Shown here in pieces: positions 47,879-58,110 of a DNA stretch of 64,000 nucleotides (position 1 is its first letter; each line of letters opens with the position of its first letter). Source of the stretch: Varibaculum cambriense. Its GTDB lineage: Bacteria > Actinomycetota > Actinomycetes > Actinomycetales > Actinomycetaceae. The stretch spans positions 1 through 64,000 of the forward strand of contig NZ_PKHX01000005.1 in NCBI RefSeq assembly GCF_002848005.1, written 5' to 3'. The position numbers were made by a program, and so were the translations under genes. The notes beneath the pieces are model-generated. The model worked only from the letters and a program-made list of their open reading frames with translations. It had not been told where the DNA came from and ran no database searches.

Positions 47879-50800
47879 TTAGACTTGCGCCTCTTTTAGG
47901 AGCTTGCTCAGGCGCTTGAGGGAAACCCGCTCCCGCGTACCCAAGGGCTGGGCAAATAGCGAAACCCGCAGTTCTTCCACTAGCCAGCGCCCATGGATTA
48001 GGGCAGCTACGGCAGCAGGATTTGCAGCTAGATTTTCCTGGTTTGCTACTTTTTCGCGCGCGCCCTCCCAAATAGCTAAAGCCTGTTCCTCCTGGTGGCT
48101 CCCGCTGTTTTGTCCCTGGCTTGCCTTTTGGAGGCGGGTAACTATCGCCTGTAGGTAACGCCCTAAATCTTCGGCTCCCTCGCATAAATCCCACAGGAAT
48201 CCCGGGTAGATAATCTGCGATAGCTGGGAGCGCACCTGGGTAACTTCCCCTAAAGCGCTGAGCGGGAAATGCCCAGATAGCGCGGCTGATACCTCTCGGT
48301 AGCTGCCACCGATCTCCCCAGTTTCGCGGGCGAGGCTGTAAACCTCGTCCTCGAAACGGTCGCGGAAATCTGTAGCCAGCTGCCGCAGGGTCGAAGAATC
48401 TCGAACTGTCCAGGTATCGACTTTTGCTTGGTCTAGGCAACGCCAGGTGGCTACCAGCTGCAGATCTGCGAGCAAAGCGGCTTTTTCGTAGGGCAGTGCC
48501 GCCAGGTTTAGCGCTAAATGCGCTGGCCAACGACTAGAAATCCGTCCAGGGGGCAGGCAGAGCTGGGAGCAAAGCAGGTAGGTAACCCCGAAATGGTGGG
48601 AGCGTTGAGCTTGCGCTAAGTTTTCAAAGCGCGCCACTCGCACCGGGAAAGTAGGGGAGCTTGAATCCATCTGATTGCTTGCTTCGCTATTTTTCTTGGC
48701 GGAACGCGGGTTTTCGTAGCGGTTTTTTTGCGGACCCGACAGTAGTGATAATCCGAAGGGGCGCGGCAGGCGTTGCGGCAGTAAGCCTGGGAAGGCTTGT
48801 CCGGGTATCCCGCCGGCAGTAGTGGTTATTTGAGTAGGTAAAACTGCCGTTTTTCCGCGTACCTGCGGCCAGGAAGGAGAAAAGTCTGTTTCCGGGAAAT
48901 GCTGCCCATCGCCATTAGTGCCTTTACTGCTGCTCCGGGTGGTTTTCGAAGGTGCCGAGTTCTTCTTTCCGCTTTCGGCTTTACTCACCTGCGAAAGCGC
49001 GTCACGAATTACTTGCTTGCGGGCGGCGCGTCCTTTCTTTCCGTAACGTCTCTGCAGTTTTTCGAGGTCGCGAGAATATATCTGTTCTTTCCCCACGTGA
49101 AGTGCAAAGCGAATTCGCAAATGCGCGGGCAAAGCCGTGACCGCCTGGGAAAAGTCTTGCTCGGTTACTTCCACGGCGCGCAGTTGGTCGAGAGCCGCGA
49201 TAAACAGCGAAGCCAGTGGCCGCGAGGGGGCGGTTAACTGCTTTTTCCTTGCGGCGTCTGCTTGGTTGCGGTGGCTAGGCTGTTTAGAGGTATCCGGCGC
49301 TGTGGTTGCAGTGGCTTGGGGGGCGCCTGCCCCTGGCGAGTGCCCGTTTCCTCCCTGTTCTGTGCTCTCCGCAGGGTTTGGATCTACGTTCTTTGTGCCG
49401 CCTGCATTCCCCGGAACTTTAGGCTGATTTTCACTGGTAGACGGGTTATTATTACTTTTTTCAATCCCCGCCCAAACGGCTAAGCGTCCCAGGGAAGCCT
49501 GCAACGCTTCCTCTTGCTTAATCTGTACCGGGGTAGGCTCGCGGCTTTCGGCAGCGCCAGCAGGAGCCGCGGGATTGGCCAGTTCACGCTCAATCCACGC
49601 GCTAACTTCCGCCGCCACCTGCGGGGCAGGCACCAACTGGCGGCGCACCGTTTTCGGTAATGCCCGGATCAGCGCGGTGAACAGCTGCGGCCAGAGCCCC
49701 GGGACTGTCCATTGAAACTCTTGCGGATTAAGGTACGGCAACTGCTCTAAGCTAACCTGGCAGGTGATCCCATCTTCTTCCTTGCCCGGGGCAAAGTGAT
49801 ACTGCAGGGGCAAACTAAAATCTGCCCCTACCCAGCGGTCGGGGAATCCGGCGCGAGAGAGCCGGGTAAGTTTGCCCGCCAAATCAGTTCTGCCCCCAAT
49901 CGAATGATCCGCGGCTTTACCACTGGAATAGTTGCGGGGCGCTTTTTGGGTGGCTGTTGGGGTGAGCACCACGTCTTCGGGGTAATCCAATATATGGGGG
50001 TCATCTTGACGTTTAAACCAGGCCGCGAAAGTTCCCGGATTGGTTACCTCTCTACCCAAGCGGGCAGCGAAAAAGGCCGCCAAAGCGTCCTCGCCGGCCA
50101 CCATTCCGGCCTGGCGGGTGCGTTGCTCAACTTCCCGGGCACGCTCCAGCATCTTTTCATTGCGTTTCAAGAAGGGATAATTCAAGGGGGCATCCCCCCT
50201 GACCAGGGCGTTAGCAATAAAGAGGGCGCGCGCCCACTCCCGAGCGGTTTGCGGGCTTTGCTCGCCAGGCAGATCCAGCTTACTGACCGCAGGAGATAGC
50301 GCCGGCATTGCTTTATTTCCCAGCCGAGACAGAGGCACCGGCACGTCCGCGGCAATCGTGAGCCCGTAGAGGGTAACCCGTTCCGGCACTAGCGCTGTGC
50401 CTTTCCTACTTGACCAATACGGCTCCCCATAGGAGCGTTTCACCAGGTGTTTCCCGGCGTGAATAATCCAATCGGGGTTAACCCGGGCCACATTGCGGGC
50501 AAAAAGCCGGGAGGTTTCTACCAGTTCCGCAGCCATTACCCAATCGAATGTGCGGTTAGAGAGCCCCGAACCTGGCCAGATGGTGAAGCGAGCGCCGCGC
50601 GGAGCCAGGTACTGTTTGGCGCGCTGATCCCAGTTGCCAATCCCCGAAAGCATTCCCACCAGTAGGGACCGATGAATAGCATCCGTGTCAGAATATTTTG
50701 AGGTGAGGTTTTGGCAGGCCACAATTAGCTCGCGAGACTCCGGATCTATCTGGTAGGTGGAGCGGGACGGTTTCGCCAAGGGACGTGCGCTAATTCCCAG

Positions 50801-52675
50801 CTCTTTTAATAGTTGCCGCAGTTGGCCGGTGAGATCTTGCCATTCCCGAGTACGCAGGTAATGCAGAAATTCGCGCTGACACATTCTCCGAAAAGCACTC
50901 CCGGATAGATCGCGGGATTGGGTGCGCAGGTAGCGCCAAAGATTCAGGTAAGTCAAGAAATCGGAGCTGGGGTCCAGGAAACGCGAATGAGCTTGATCAG
51001 CGGCTTCCTGGTGTTCTAAGGGTCGCAGACGTACATCTTGCATCGAAAGCGCGGAAACTATTACTAGCGCCTCCGATACGCAGCCGCGCCGGTCAGCCTC
51101 TAGCAGCATCCGCGCCAGACGCGGATCAATCGGCAGCTTCGCTAGGCGTTTGCCCAGCTTGGTGAGGCGGTAACCCGCTGTGTTTTCGCCCCGCTCCGAA
51201 AGAGCACCCAGTTCGTAAAGCAGCTGTTCCCCGTCCCGGACTTGCCGCGGATCCGGCGCATCGATAAAGGGAAAATCGGCGACTTTCCCCAGGTTTAACG
51301 AGGCCATCGCCAAAATCACTGCCGCCAAGGAGGTTCGTAAAATCTCGGGTTCAGTAAAACGGGGACGTGCCAGGAAATTCTCTTCCGAATACAGCCGGAT
51401 ACAAATCCCGTCACTAATCCGCCCACAACGCCCCGCTCGCTGTCGGGCACTGGCTTGGGAAACTTCTTCAATCGGCAGGCGCTGCACTTTGGTGCGCTGC
51501 GAATAACGCGAAATCCGCGCCAGACCAGGATCAATCACATACTTTATGCCCGGCACGGTTAGGGAAGTTTCTGCCACATTGGTGGCGAGCACGATTCGCG
51601 GATAAGGGTGCGGGGCGAAGACTCGTTGCTGTTCCGCCGGGGATAGCCGGGCAAATAGCGGCAAGATTTCTACTGCTCCCGGGGTGTTTGAGCGTTCCCC
51701 AACGCGCACGTACCGCTGACCTAGATGCGCGGCGAGGGCGGCCTCGGTGTCCCGAATATCCCGCTCGCCTGGCAAAAACACCAAAATATCGCCGCGACCG
51801 CAAGCAAAGAGTTCCTCAACTGCCTGGCAGATCCCCTCGGTCTGGTCTTTTGTTTCACCGCGGGCGGCTCCCTCTTTTTGCTGGCGCGGGAGGTGCTTAC
51901 GGTTTTCTTCGAAGGATTCCTCATCGCCCTCTTCGTCCTCATCCGTGCTATCGGAGCCATCCAGGGGGCGGTAGCGCACCTGAACCGGGTAGGTGCGTCC
52001 CGAAACTTCAATAATCGGAACGGGGAAACCGGGGCGGGAAAAATGCTCGGCAAAACGCTGGGAATCAATAGTTGCCGAGGTAATAATGACTTTCAGATCG
52101 GGGCGGCGGGGCAGCAAGCGCGCCAAATACCCCAAAATGAAATCAATATTCAGGGAGCGTTCGTGGGCTTCATCCACGATGATAGTGTCATACCGTTTCA
52201 GCAGGGGATCGGTGCGGATTTCCGCTAGTAAAATCCCATCCGTCATTAACTTGACCATGGTTTTACTAGAGACCACATCAGTGAATCGCACCTGGAACCC
52301 GATGGTCTTCCCCAGGTCTTCTCCCAGCTCGTGGGCTATCCGGGTAGCCACTGAGCGGGCAGCTATCCGGCGCGGCTGGGTGTGTCCGATGAGGGCGCCG
52401 CGTCCTCTGCCTATCTCTAAACAGATTTTTGGCAACTGCGTAGTTTTCCCAGAACCAGTTTCCCCGGAAACTACTACCACCTGGTGGTTGGCGATAGCTT
52501 CGGCGATTTCTTGCCGCCGCGCACTAACCGGAAGTTCCTCGGGAAAGTTGATCTTTGCAGGAGGGTTATTTAAGGCTTTTGTGCGGCGGTGAGCTGGAGG
52601 GCTACTTTTTTTGCGCGGGTTGTGGCGTCGCTCAGCCCGCTGATTCTGCCCGCTAGCTGCCTGCTGCCCGCTCAT
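47879..52675 (-). CDS. hrpA: DEAH-box ATP-dependent RNA helicase HrpA
   Basis: The 1598-residue cytoplasmic helicase has Walker A GETGSGKTTQ, DEAH, SAT and QRAGRCGR motifs, the HA2/OB region and a C-terminal DUF3418 domain typical of HrpA. HrpA resolves stalled ribosomes or processes mRNA in E. coli. It is longer than the E. coli protein because of a basic N-terminal extension and two low-complexity inserts (about residues 1075-1145 and 1225-1330). GGGAGG lies before the ATG. Confidence 0.95.
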   Translation of the reverse strand: MSGQQAASGQNQRAERRHNPRKKSSPPAHRRTKALNNPPAKINFPEELPVSARRQEIAEAIANHQVVVVSGETGSGKTTQLPKICLEIGRGRGALIGHTQPRRIAARSVATRIAHELGEDLGKTIGFQVRFTDVVSSKTMVKLMTDGILLAEIRTDPLLKRYDTIIVDEAHERSLNIDFILGYLARLLPRRPDLKVIITSATIDSQRFAEHFSRPGFPVPIIEVSGRTYPVQVRYRPLDGSDSTDEDEEGDEESFEENRKHLPRQQKEGAARGETKDQTEGICQAVEELFACGRGDILVFLPGERDIRDTEAALAAHLGQRYVRVGERSNTPGAVEILPLFARLSPAEQQRVFAPHPYPRIVLATNVAETSLTVPGIKYVIDPGLARISRYSQRTKVQRLPIEEVSQASARQRAGRCGRISDGICIRLYSEENFLARPRFTEPEILRTSLAAVILAMASLNLGKVADFPFIDAPDPRQVRDGEQLLYELGALSERGENTAGYRLTKLGKRLAKLPIDPRLARMLLEADRRGCVSEALVIVSALSMQDVRLRPLEHQEAADQAHSRFLDPSSDFLTYLNLWRYLRTQSRDLSGSAFRRMCQREFLHYLRTREWQDLTGQLRQLLKELGISARPLAKPSRSTYQIDPESRELIVACQNLTSKYSDTDAIHRSLLVGMLSGIGNWDQRAKQYLAPRGARFTIWPGSGLSNRTFDWVMAAELVETSRLFARNVARVNPDWIIHAGKHLVKRSYGEPYWSSRKGTALVPERVTLYGLTIAADVPVPLSRLGNKAMPALSPAVSKLDLPGEQSPQTAREWARALFIANALVRGDAPLNYPFLKRNEKMLERAREVEQRTRQAGMVAGEDALAAFFAARLGREVTNPGTFAAWFKRQDDPHILDYPEDVVLTPTATQKAPRNYSSGKAADHSIGGRTDLAGKLTRLSRAGFPDRWVGADFSLPLQYHFAPGKEEDGITCQVSLEQLPYLNPQEFQWTVPGLWPQLFTALIRALPKTVRRQLVPAPQVAAEVSAWIERELANPAAPAGAAESREPTPVQIKQEEALQASLGRLAVWAGIEKSNNNPSTSENQPKVPGNAGGTKNVDPNPAESTEQGGNGHSPGAGAPQATATTAPDTSKQPSHRNQADAARKKQLTAPSRPLASLFIAALDQLRAVEVTEQDFSQAVTALPAHLRIRFALHVGKEQIYSRDLEKLQRRYGKKGRAARKQVIRDALSQVSKAESGKKNSAPSKTTRSSSKGTNGDGQHFPETDFSPSWPQVRGKTAVLPTQITTTAGGIPGQAFPGLLPQRLPRPFGLSLLSGPQKNRYENPRSAKKNSEASNQMDSSSPTFPVRVARFENLAQAQRSHHFGVTYLLCSQLCLPPGRISSRWPAHLALNLAALPYEKAALLADLQLVATWRCLDQAKVDTWTVRDSSTLRQLATDFRDRFEDEVYSLARETGEIGGSYREVSAALSGHFPLSALGEVTQVRSQLSQIIYPGFLWDLCEGAEDLGRYLQAIVTRLQKASQGQNSGSHQEEQALAIWEGAREKVANQENLAANPAAVAALIHGRWLVEELRVSLFAQPLGTRERVSLKRLSKLLKEAQV

Positions 52676-53366
52676 CGCCCTCCCTTACCGCTGTAAAGCC
52701 AGTCTAACAATCCACAAGGCGAGGGTAATTTTCTACTTCTGATTATTTTGCGAATCACTCGCTATGTCATTGCGGGAATAGTTTGAATCTAGGGGGGTTG
52801 GAAGGAAGCGAAGCCTGGTAATAATCAGCAGATATTTAAGGACTATATTCGTCCATAAGGCATGTTCTGGTTAACAGTAAAATATTTTTTAAAAATTAGC
52901 GTTAATTTATAAATGAATATCAGTTAAATTGTTCCAGTTGGTAGAATTTTAAATTAACATAAATGGACTTTAGTCCCGCATTGGGGATCGGTAGTTTTGC
53001 CTTTATGAAAATATGAAAAGATTCTAAAATAAAATATCGTAAAAATCCTTGCGAGGCGCTAGGTGCTCTTATAAGCTTAGTTCGTGGCGTGGCTACAAAG
53101 GCCGGCGTATAAAGTACGTAAAGGTACGTACGAGCCTAACCGCCTCCGGGGCGGGGATTTGCGACTAAATAAAAGAGTTTTGGACTATTGGCGTCTGAAA
53201 CTTTTTACTTTTCAATATGTAATTGAAAATCTGGAAATTGGTCTTTTAAATAGTAATTCCCGTTATTTAATAGATCAAAATATTTTCTTCAGCGTCGAAG
53301 AAAAAAGGGTTTTATTCCGACCCTATCAATACCAATTTCCTCAGGGATAACTTGAAAGGAATCAGT
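52676..53366 (+). promoter_or_regulatory. AT-rich intergenic region with long leader before the cai-like operon
   Basis: No convincing gene is seen; an 88-codon frame (53084-53350) lacks recognisable features and is rejected. A candidate promoter is TTGCGA (53049) with TAAGCT (53072, 17-nt spacer), giving a 5' UTR of about 285 nt. The leader contains hairpins TTTTCAAT/ATTGAAAA (53209-53229) and TTTTCTTC/GAAGAAAA (53283-53304) and a GTACGTA direct repeat near 53114-53130. No known riboswitch class was recognised. Base composition is much more AT-rich than the flanks. Confidence 0.45.
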
Positions 53367-54710
53367 ATGAAACTATTTAGAAGCGGCGAGGTTGTTGCCC
53401 TGGATCTTTCCCGGGGTAGACGCGTAATGCTGTTGATATTAGTATCAATGGCCAGTTCAATGATTTACATACCTCCATACATGAAATTAGTGTTCTACGA
53501 CCCCTTGATGAAGGCTTTGAACTGCACAAATGCTGATCTTGGGGTGTTGATGTCCGCATATGCGACAACCGCTTTGATTTGCTATCTGCCTTCAGGGATA
53601 GTGGCTGACAAATTTAGAATGCGAACTCTGAATGCGGCCGGTTTGATCTCTACAGCCGCTCTAACCTTCGTATTTGCTCTGCTGCCGTCTGTTGGTACCT
53701 TGATGCTGGTCTTTGTGGCAATGGGGGTTACTACCATCTTGGTTTGGTGGGGAGTGCGCTTCAAACTGGTACGACTGATTTCTGAGGAAGAATCTTACGG
53801 GCGCAATATTGGTATTTCCTACGGCATATACGGAGCCGTGGGTCTAGTTTGTGGCTTTCTCCAAATGGGAATCATTGGTCTGTTCGGGAACCAATTTGAC
53901 CTAGCAATTTCCACCACTCTGGCGGTAATCGGGGGATTGCTGCTCTTAATGGGGATTCTTTCGATATTCCTGGTACCCAAGTTTGCGGGAGAGATCGGCT
54001 CTGCAGATTCGTCTGGTTTTAATTTTTCGATGGTACTAACCGCCTTGAAAATGCCGGTCGTTTGGTTGTGCGCCGGAACGATGTTTTTCGTTTATTTCTA
54101 TTACACCGGCGTCGCCTACACTACGCCCTATTTGCAAAACGTACTTGGCGCATCTCTGGGGGTAGTGTCTTTTGTATCGATAGTTCGCACCTATGCGGTA
54201 ACCCTAATATCAGGACCAATTTTTGGGGTAATCACTAAACGCAATGGTTCTCCCTCGAAGGTCATTATTGGCGGTTCAATAATCGTGGTTTGTGGGATGC
54301 TCTGCTTGATGCTTCTACCCCACGAAGCTAGTTTCGCGGTAGTCGGAGCTATCGTAACTATCCTGCTGGGCTTTGTGGCTAACGGGGCTTATGGCATTGC
54401 TTCATCCCAGTTGTCGGAAGGTAAAGTGCCCATCTCAGTGTTCGGCACAGCTACGGGATTACTCTCGGTTATCGGTTTCGCCCCTGACACTTTCTCTTCT
54501 ACTTGGTTTGGGGTGCTAATTGATAACCACGGAAACGCCGCATATTCACAAATTTTCTTGATTCTTGCAGCTTCGGCCTTATTAGCGATGCTATTTGCTG
54601 CTGCTCTATTGCTATATGTGCGAAAAAATAAGTCCCGGTTGGAGCAGGTGGAAGAACACCTTGAAGAGACGGCAATAGACAATGACGCCCATTCACAGGA
54701 GAACGATTAA
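53367..54710 (+). CDS. MFS transporter of the cai-like operon
   Basis: The 447-residue protein has about 12 membrane helices and MFS hallmarks (GIVADKFRMRTL between helices 2 and 3). ATG 53367 is chosen, with AAAGGA 6 nt upstream, rather than the TTG at 53352. The gene precedes caiA, caiB and caiC homologues by about one kilobase in the same direction, so it probably imports the pathway substrate or exchanges it for product, replacing the BCCT antiporter CaiT of enterobacteria. Substrate is inference. Confidence 0.85.
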   Translation: MKLFRSGEVVALDLSRGRRVMLLILVSMASSMIYIPPYMKLVFYDPLMKALNCTNADLGVLMSAYATTALICYLPSGIVADKFRMRTLNAAGLISTAALTFVFALLPSVGTLMLVFVAMGVTTILVWWGVRFKLVRLISEEESYGRNIGISYGIYGAVGLVCGFLQMGIIGLFGNQFDLAISTTLAVIGGLLLLMGILSIFLVPKFAGEIGSADSSGFNFSMVLTALKMPVVWLCAGTMFFVYFYYTGVAYTTPYLQNVLGASLGVVSFVSIVRTYAVTLISGPIFGVITKRNGSPSKVIIGGSIIVVCGMLCLMLLPHEASFAVVGAIVTILLGFVANGAYGIASSQLSEGKVPISVFGTATGLLSVIGFAPDTFSSTWFGVLIDNHGNAAYSQIFLILAASALLAMLFAAALLLYVRKNKSRLEQVEEHLEETAIDNDAHSQEND

Positions 54711-54719
54711 GGAGAAACG

Positions 54720-55685
54720 ATGGTTAATAAACTCGATGTACCACATTTATGGTCTCAAGAGACTGAGCGTGCGGTTGCAAAACAAGAAGAACTAGCAAAG
54801 GGAGTCTATTCCACAGATCAGTCCTTCGAGGAAATGCGGATTGCTTATAACAAGGAACGGGCTTACTGGAACCAAGATCCTCCTGAAATGGTGGAAGTGC
54901 GCGATGGGACAGTTCCCACCAATACGGGAGAGGTTAAAATCAGACAGTACCGACCGGTGGAAACAGAGACACTTCCTTGTGTGATGTTTTTCCATGGCGG
55001 AGGCTGGGTGTTGGGCAATCTTGACACTCATGACCGGATGGCCAAGCTAGTTGCTAGGGCAACCGGTGCGGCGGTAGTAGCCACTGATTACTCGCTATCC
55101 CCAGAGGCTAAGTATCCCCAACCGATCGAAGAGGCAGTCCAGGTCTTTCACTATTTGCAAGACCACCATGAAGAGTGGGGGATAGATCCCAGGGACTTCT
55201 CATTCACTGGGGATTCTGGCGGTGCACATATTTCACTTGCTACTTTCTTAGCTTTGCGGGGGGAAGGAATAAACCTTAGTGATATTCGTGCATTACTACT
55301 GTTTTATGGATGGTTCGGGCTCAGTGACTCAATGAGCGCCCGTCTACTAGGTGGATGGTGGGACGGACTGACTCAAGATGATTTCGATTTTTACAAGAGT
55401 CTCGCTTTGAAGGACATGTCGGAAACTAAACAGCCCTATGTTGATCTTTTCCGCAATGATCTGACCAAACAGATGCCACCAGTTTATTTGGCAGCGGCAG
55501 AACTAGATCCCTTGCTGGATGATTCCCGCCTGCTCGCAAAAATACTTGAGGCGAATAAAATACCGGTGCAGTTGGATGTATTTGCAGGGACAATCCATGC
55601 TTTCTTACATCACTCCCGGATGCTAAAAGCAGCTAACGAAGCTATCGAAAATGCGGGCAAGTTCTACCAGAAGTTTGCCCGATAA
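54720..55685 (+). CDS. Alpha/beta-hydrolase esterase (HSL/GDXG family)
   Basis: The 321-residue cytoplasmic esterase has the oxyanion motif HGGGWVLGN, nucleophile motif GDSGGAH, and downstream Asp (AELDPLLDD) and His (GTIHAFLHHS) completing the triad. Members hydrolyse short acyl esters. It starts 9 nt after the transporter and lies upstream of caiA. In this context a plausible job is removing the acyl group from an O-acyl carnitine or another esterified substrate; no such enzyme is part of the classical cai operon. That role is inference. Confidence 0.85.
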   Translation: MVNKLDVPHLWSQETERAVAKQEELAKGVYSTDQSFEEMRIAYNKERAYWNQDPPEMVEVRDGTVPTNTGEVKIRQYRPVETETLPCVMFFHGGGWVLGNLDTHDRMAKLVARATGAAVVATDYSLSPEAKYPQPIEEAVQVFHYLQDHHEEWGIDPRDFSFTGDSGGAHISLATFLALRGEGINLSDIRALLLFYGWFGLSDSMSARLLGGWWDGLTQDDFDFYKSLALKDMSETKQPYVDLFRNDLTKQMPPVYLAAAELDPLLDDSRLLAKILEANKIPVQLDVFAGTIHAFLHHSRMLKAANEAIENAGKFYQKFAR

Positions 55686-55695
55686 GACCAGAGGT

Positions 55696-55728
55696 TTCTG
55701 GGGCGCTGAAAATCTTCTAGCGCCCCAG
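55696..55728. terminator. Intra-operon hairpin before caiA
   Basis: TCTGGGGCGCT (55696-55706) pairs perfectly with 55718-55728. No T-run follows and caiA starts 27 nt later, so it may only dampen transcription or separate mRNA segments. Confidence 0.55.
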
Positions 55729-55755
55729 ACATACCCCCATTGAAAGGAGAGAGCA

Positions 55756-56889
55756 TTGGAGTTCTCACTAAATGAAGATCAACAGATTATGGTTGATGCT
55801 TTTCGCGAAGTGATGGAATCTAGGAACTGGGAAACCTATTTTCATGAATGCGACGAGACCCATACCTACCCCGAAGAATGGGTCAATGCTATTTGTGAGG
55901 TTGGTTTTGATCGGATAACGATTCCCGAAGAATACGACGGTCTAGGTTTGGACTGGGTAACCATGACCGCGGCCTATGAGGAACTGGGGCGCTTGGGTGG
56001 CCCCACTTACGTCCTCTACCAGTTACCGGCGTTAGAGACCGTTTTGAAAAACGGTACCGACGAGCAAAAAGAAGCTGTTCTTGCCTACTTAGGTACCGGC
56101 AAACAAGTGCTGAACTATGCGATGACTGAACCGTCAGCAGGCTCGTCTTTTGAAGATATGCGAACCACCTACACTCGCCGTGATGGGAAAGTCTACCTAA
56201 ACGGTCATAAGACTTTCCAGACCTCGGGAATGCACGTCCCCTACATGGTTGTCATGGCACGCGACAGCGAGGACAACAGCAAATACACGGAGTGGTTCGT
56301 CGATATGGCGAAACCTGGCATAACCAAGGAGCCATTAGAAAAGCTAGGCCTGCGTATGGATTCATGTGCCGAGATATACCTCGAAAACGTGGAGCTGGAG
56401 GAGTCCGATAGGTTTGGAGAGGAAGGCGGTGCCTTCCGCCGCGTAGTCGGTGATTTTAACCTAGAGCGTTTCTTAGTTGCCTTAACGAATTACGGAACCG
56501 CTTATTGTGCCTATGAGGATGCGGCTCGTTATGCCAATCAACGAGAGCAGGGCGGGAGAGCAATTGGAAAGTACCAGTTGGTTCAACTGAAGTTTGCTGA
56601 CATGAAAGTAAAACTAACCAACATGAGAAATATGCTCTATGAAATTGCCTGGCGTCACGATCAAGGTTTACTCGGTCGCGGCGAGGGCTCTATGGCAAAG
56701 TACTACTGCTCGCACGCGGCATTTGAAGTGGTAGATGAGGCTTTGCAGGTGCTGGCGGGAATAGGTATCGCAGGTGAGCACCGGGTGCAGCGGTTCTGGC
56801 GTGATTTGCGGGTAGACCGGGTATCTGGCGGAACCGACGAAATGATGATTCTGGACACCGCCTTTATGGCGCTGCGTCCTTACCGCTAG
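55756..56889 (+). CDS. caiA: Crotonobetainyl-CoA reductase-like acyl-CoA dehydrogenase
   Basis: The 377-residue flavoprotein aligns by recall with E. coli CaiA along its whole length: [10 protein letters not shown] at the start, [67 protein letters not shown] near the end. CaiA reduces crotonobetainyl-CoA to gamma-butyrobetainyl-CoA using electrons from FixAB. TTG 55756 with AAAGGAG upstream reproduces the CaiA N terminus. Orthology looks strong, but the exact substrate could differ from carnitine. Confidence 0.9.
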   Translation: MEFSLNEDQQIMVDAFREVMESRNWETYFHECDETHTYPEEWVNAICEVGFDRITIPEEYDGLGLDWVTMTAAYEELGRLGGPTYVLYQLPALETVLKNGTDEQKEAVLAYLGTGKQVLNYAMTEPSAGSSFEDMRTTYTRRDGKVYLNGHKTFQTSGMHVPYMVVMARDSEDNSKYTEWFVDMAKPGITKEPLEKLGLRMDSCAEIYLENVELEESDRFGEEGGAFRRVVGDFNLERFLVALTNYGTAYCAYEDAARYANQREQGGRAIGKYQLVQLKFADMKVKLTNMRNMLYEIAWRHDQGLLGRGEGSMAKYYCSHAAFEVVDEALQVLAGIGIAGEHRVQRFWRDLRVDRVSGGTDEMMILDTAFMALRPYR

Positions 56890-56898
56890 GGGGCGACG

Positions 56899-58110
56899 AT
56901 GAACACGGAAAAGCCTTCGTTCGGAGCGCTTGATGATGTAAGGGTGTTGTACTCTGCAGTCGAAATTGCCGCGCCAACTGCCGCAGCAATAATGGGCGAG
57001 TGGGGAGCGGATGTGACCTGGATGGAGAATATTTGGACTGGTGACTCCATGCGGGACACCAAGTGGGTCAAGGAAATGGAACGGCGAAACATGCGTTCTC
57101 TTTCTATCCATCCCTTTACTTCCGAAGGTAAAGAGGTACTCCTACGGTTGATCAAGGACACCGATATTTTTATCGAGGCCTCTAAAGGTCCCGTGTGGAA
57201 GCGTAAAGGGATTACCGATGAGCAGCTGTGGGAGGTTAATCCGTCTCTAGTTATTGTGCACGTATCGGGGTTTGGTCAGTGGGGTGACTCATCGAGAATT
57301 AATACCGCTGCCTACGATCTAACGGTTGCTGCTTATGCCGGTTTGATCGCGCAAAATGGAAGCCCCGAACAGCCTATGAACATAGCACCCTACGGTGCCG
57401 ACTACTTTAATGCGTTGATGATTATCTCTGCCAGTCTGGCAGCCTTGCACAAATCCCGCTTAACCGGGCAGGGGGAAAGCATTGATGTAGCGATGTATGA
57501 AACTATTCTGCGTGTTGGTAGCTATTACATGATGGATTACCTAAATGAAGGGATAACTTATCCCCGGCCTGGTGCCCGTCATCAAAACCTTTGTGCTATT
57601 GGTGAGTGGGAATGTAAAGATGGTTTCATCGGCCTTTGTGTATACGGGGTGCCGCAGAATAAGTATCTGCTCGAGACCATCGGCCTGGGAGATCTCTGGG
57701 GTACCGATGACTATCCCGAGGACACCTCTGCCTTGTGGCTGGACAGTCCGCAGGCTGATTTGATTCAGCGAAAGTTAGAGCAATATCTAAAAACGCAGTC
57801 CAAGTTCGAGGTTGAAAAGGACTTTTCGGCACACAAGATTGCGGCACAGGTGGTTAATGAATTCGATGATCTACTTAGGGAATCTCATGTTAAGGACAGA
57901 GAGTGTTTCATCGAATGGGACAACGCGCAAGGAAAGAGAGTCAAGGGACTGAATACTTTCCCGAAGTTTACTAATAATCCTGGGGGTTTCTGGCGACCGA
58001 TGCCTGCGTTGGGTGCCGATTCCCGAGATGTATTGGAACGTGCCGGATTCAGCGCGGAAGACATTGAGCGTTTTAAAGAGTCCGGCAATATTAGATTTGA
58101 TGGGGAGTGA
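56899..58110 (+). CDS. caiB: CaiB-like family III CoA-transferase
   Basis: The 403-residue enzyme matches E. coli CaiB in blocks: GEWGADVTWMEN, TDIFIEASKGP, GITDEQLWEVNPSLVIVH, GQGESIDVAMYE, MPKFKNNPG-like PKFTNNPGGFWRPMP. Asp168 in APYGADYF corresponds to the catalytic Asp169 of CaiB. It would move CoA between gamma-butyrobetainyl-CoA and carnitine, so the pathway runs without spending ATP per turn. It starts 9 nt after caiA. Confidence 0.9.
   Translation: MNTEKPSFGALDDVRVLYSAVEIAAPTAAAIMGEWGADVTWMENIWTGDSMRDTKWVKEMERRNMRSLSIHPFTSEGKEVLLRLIKDTDIFIEASKGPVWKRKGITDEQLWEVNPSLVIVHVSGFGQWGDSSRINTAAYDLTVAAYAGLIAQNGSPEQPMNIAPYGADYFNALMIISASLAALHKSRLTGQGESIDVAMYETILRVGSYYMMDYLNEGITYPRPGARHQNLCAIGEWECKDGFIGLCVYGVPQNKYLLETIGLGDLWGTDDYPEDTSALWLDSPQADLIQRKLEQYLKTQSKFEVEKDFSAHKIAAQVVNEFDDLLRESHVKDRECFIEWDNAQGKRVKGLNTFPKFTNNPGGFWRPMPALGADSRDVLERAGFSAEDIERFKESGNIRFDGE

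Noticed and set aside
47865..48530. 221-codon minus-strand frame overlapping the end of hrpA
   Set aside because: Arg/Pro/Ser-rich shadow in another frame of hrpA, which continues unbroken through DUF3418.
53084..53350. 88-codon + strand frame before the MFS gene
   Set aside because: AT-rich, no convincing ribosome site or domain; it overlaps leader hairpins and is better explained as 5' UTR.
52676..53366. Known riboswitch classes (glycine, cobalamin, SAM, guanidine) in the cai-like leader
   Set aside because: No conserved core of these classes could be matched by eye; only generic hairpins are present.
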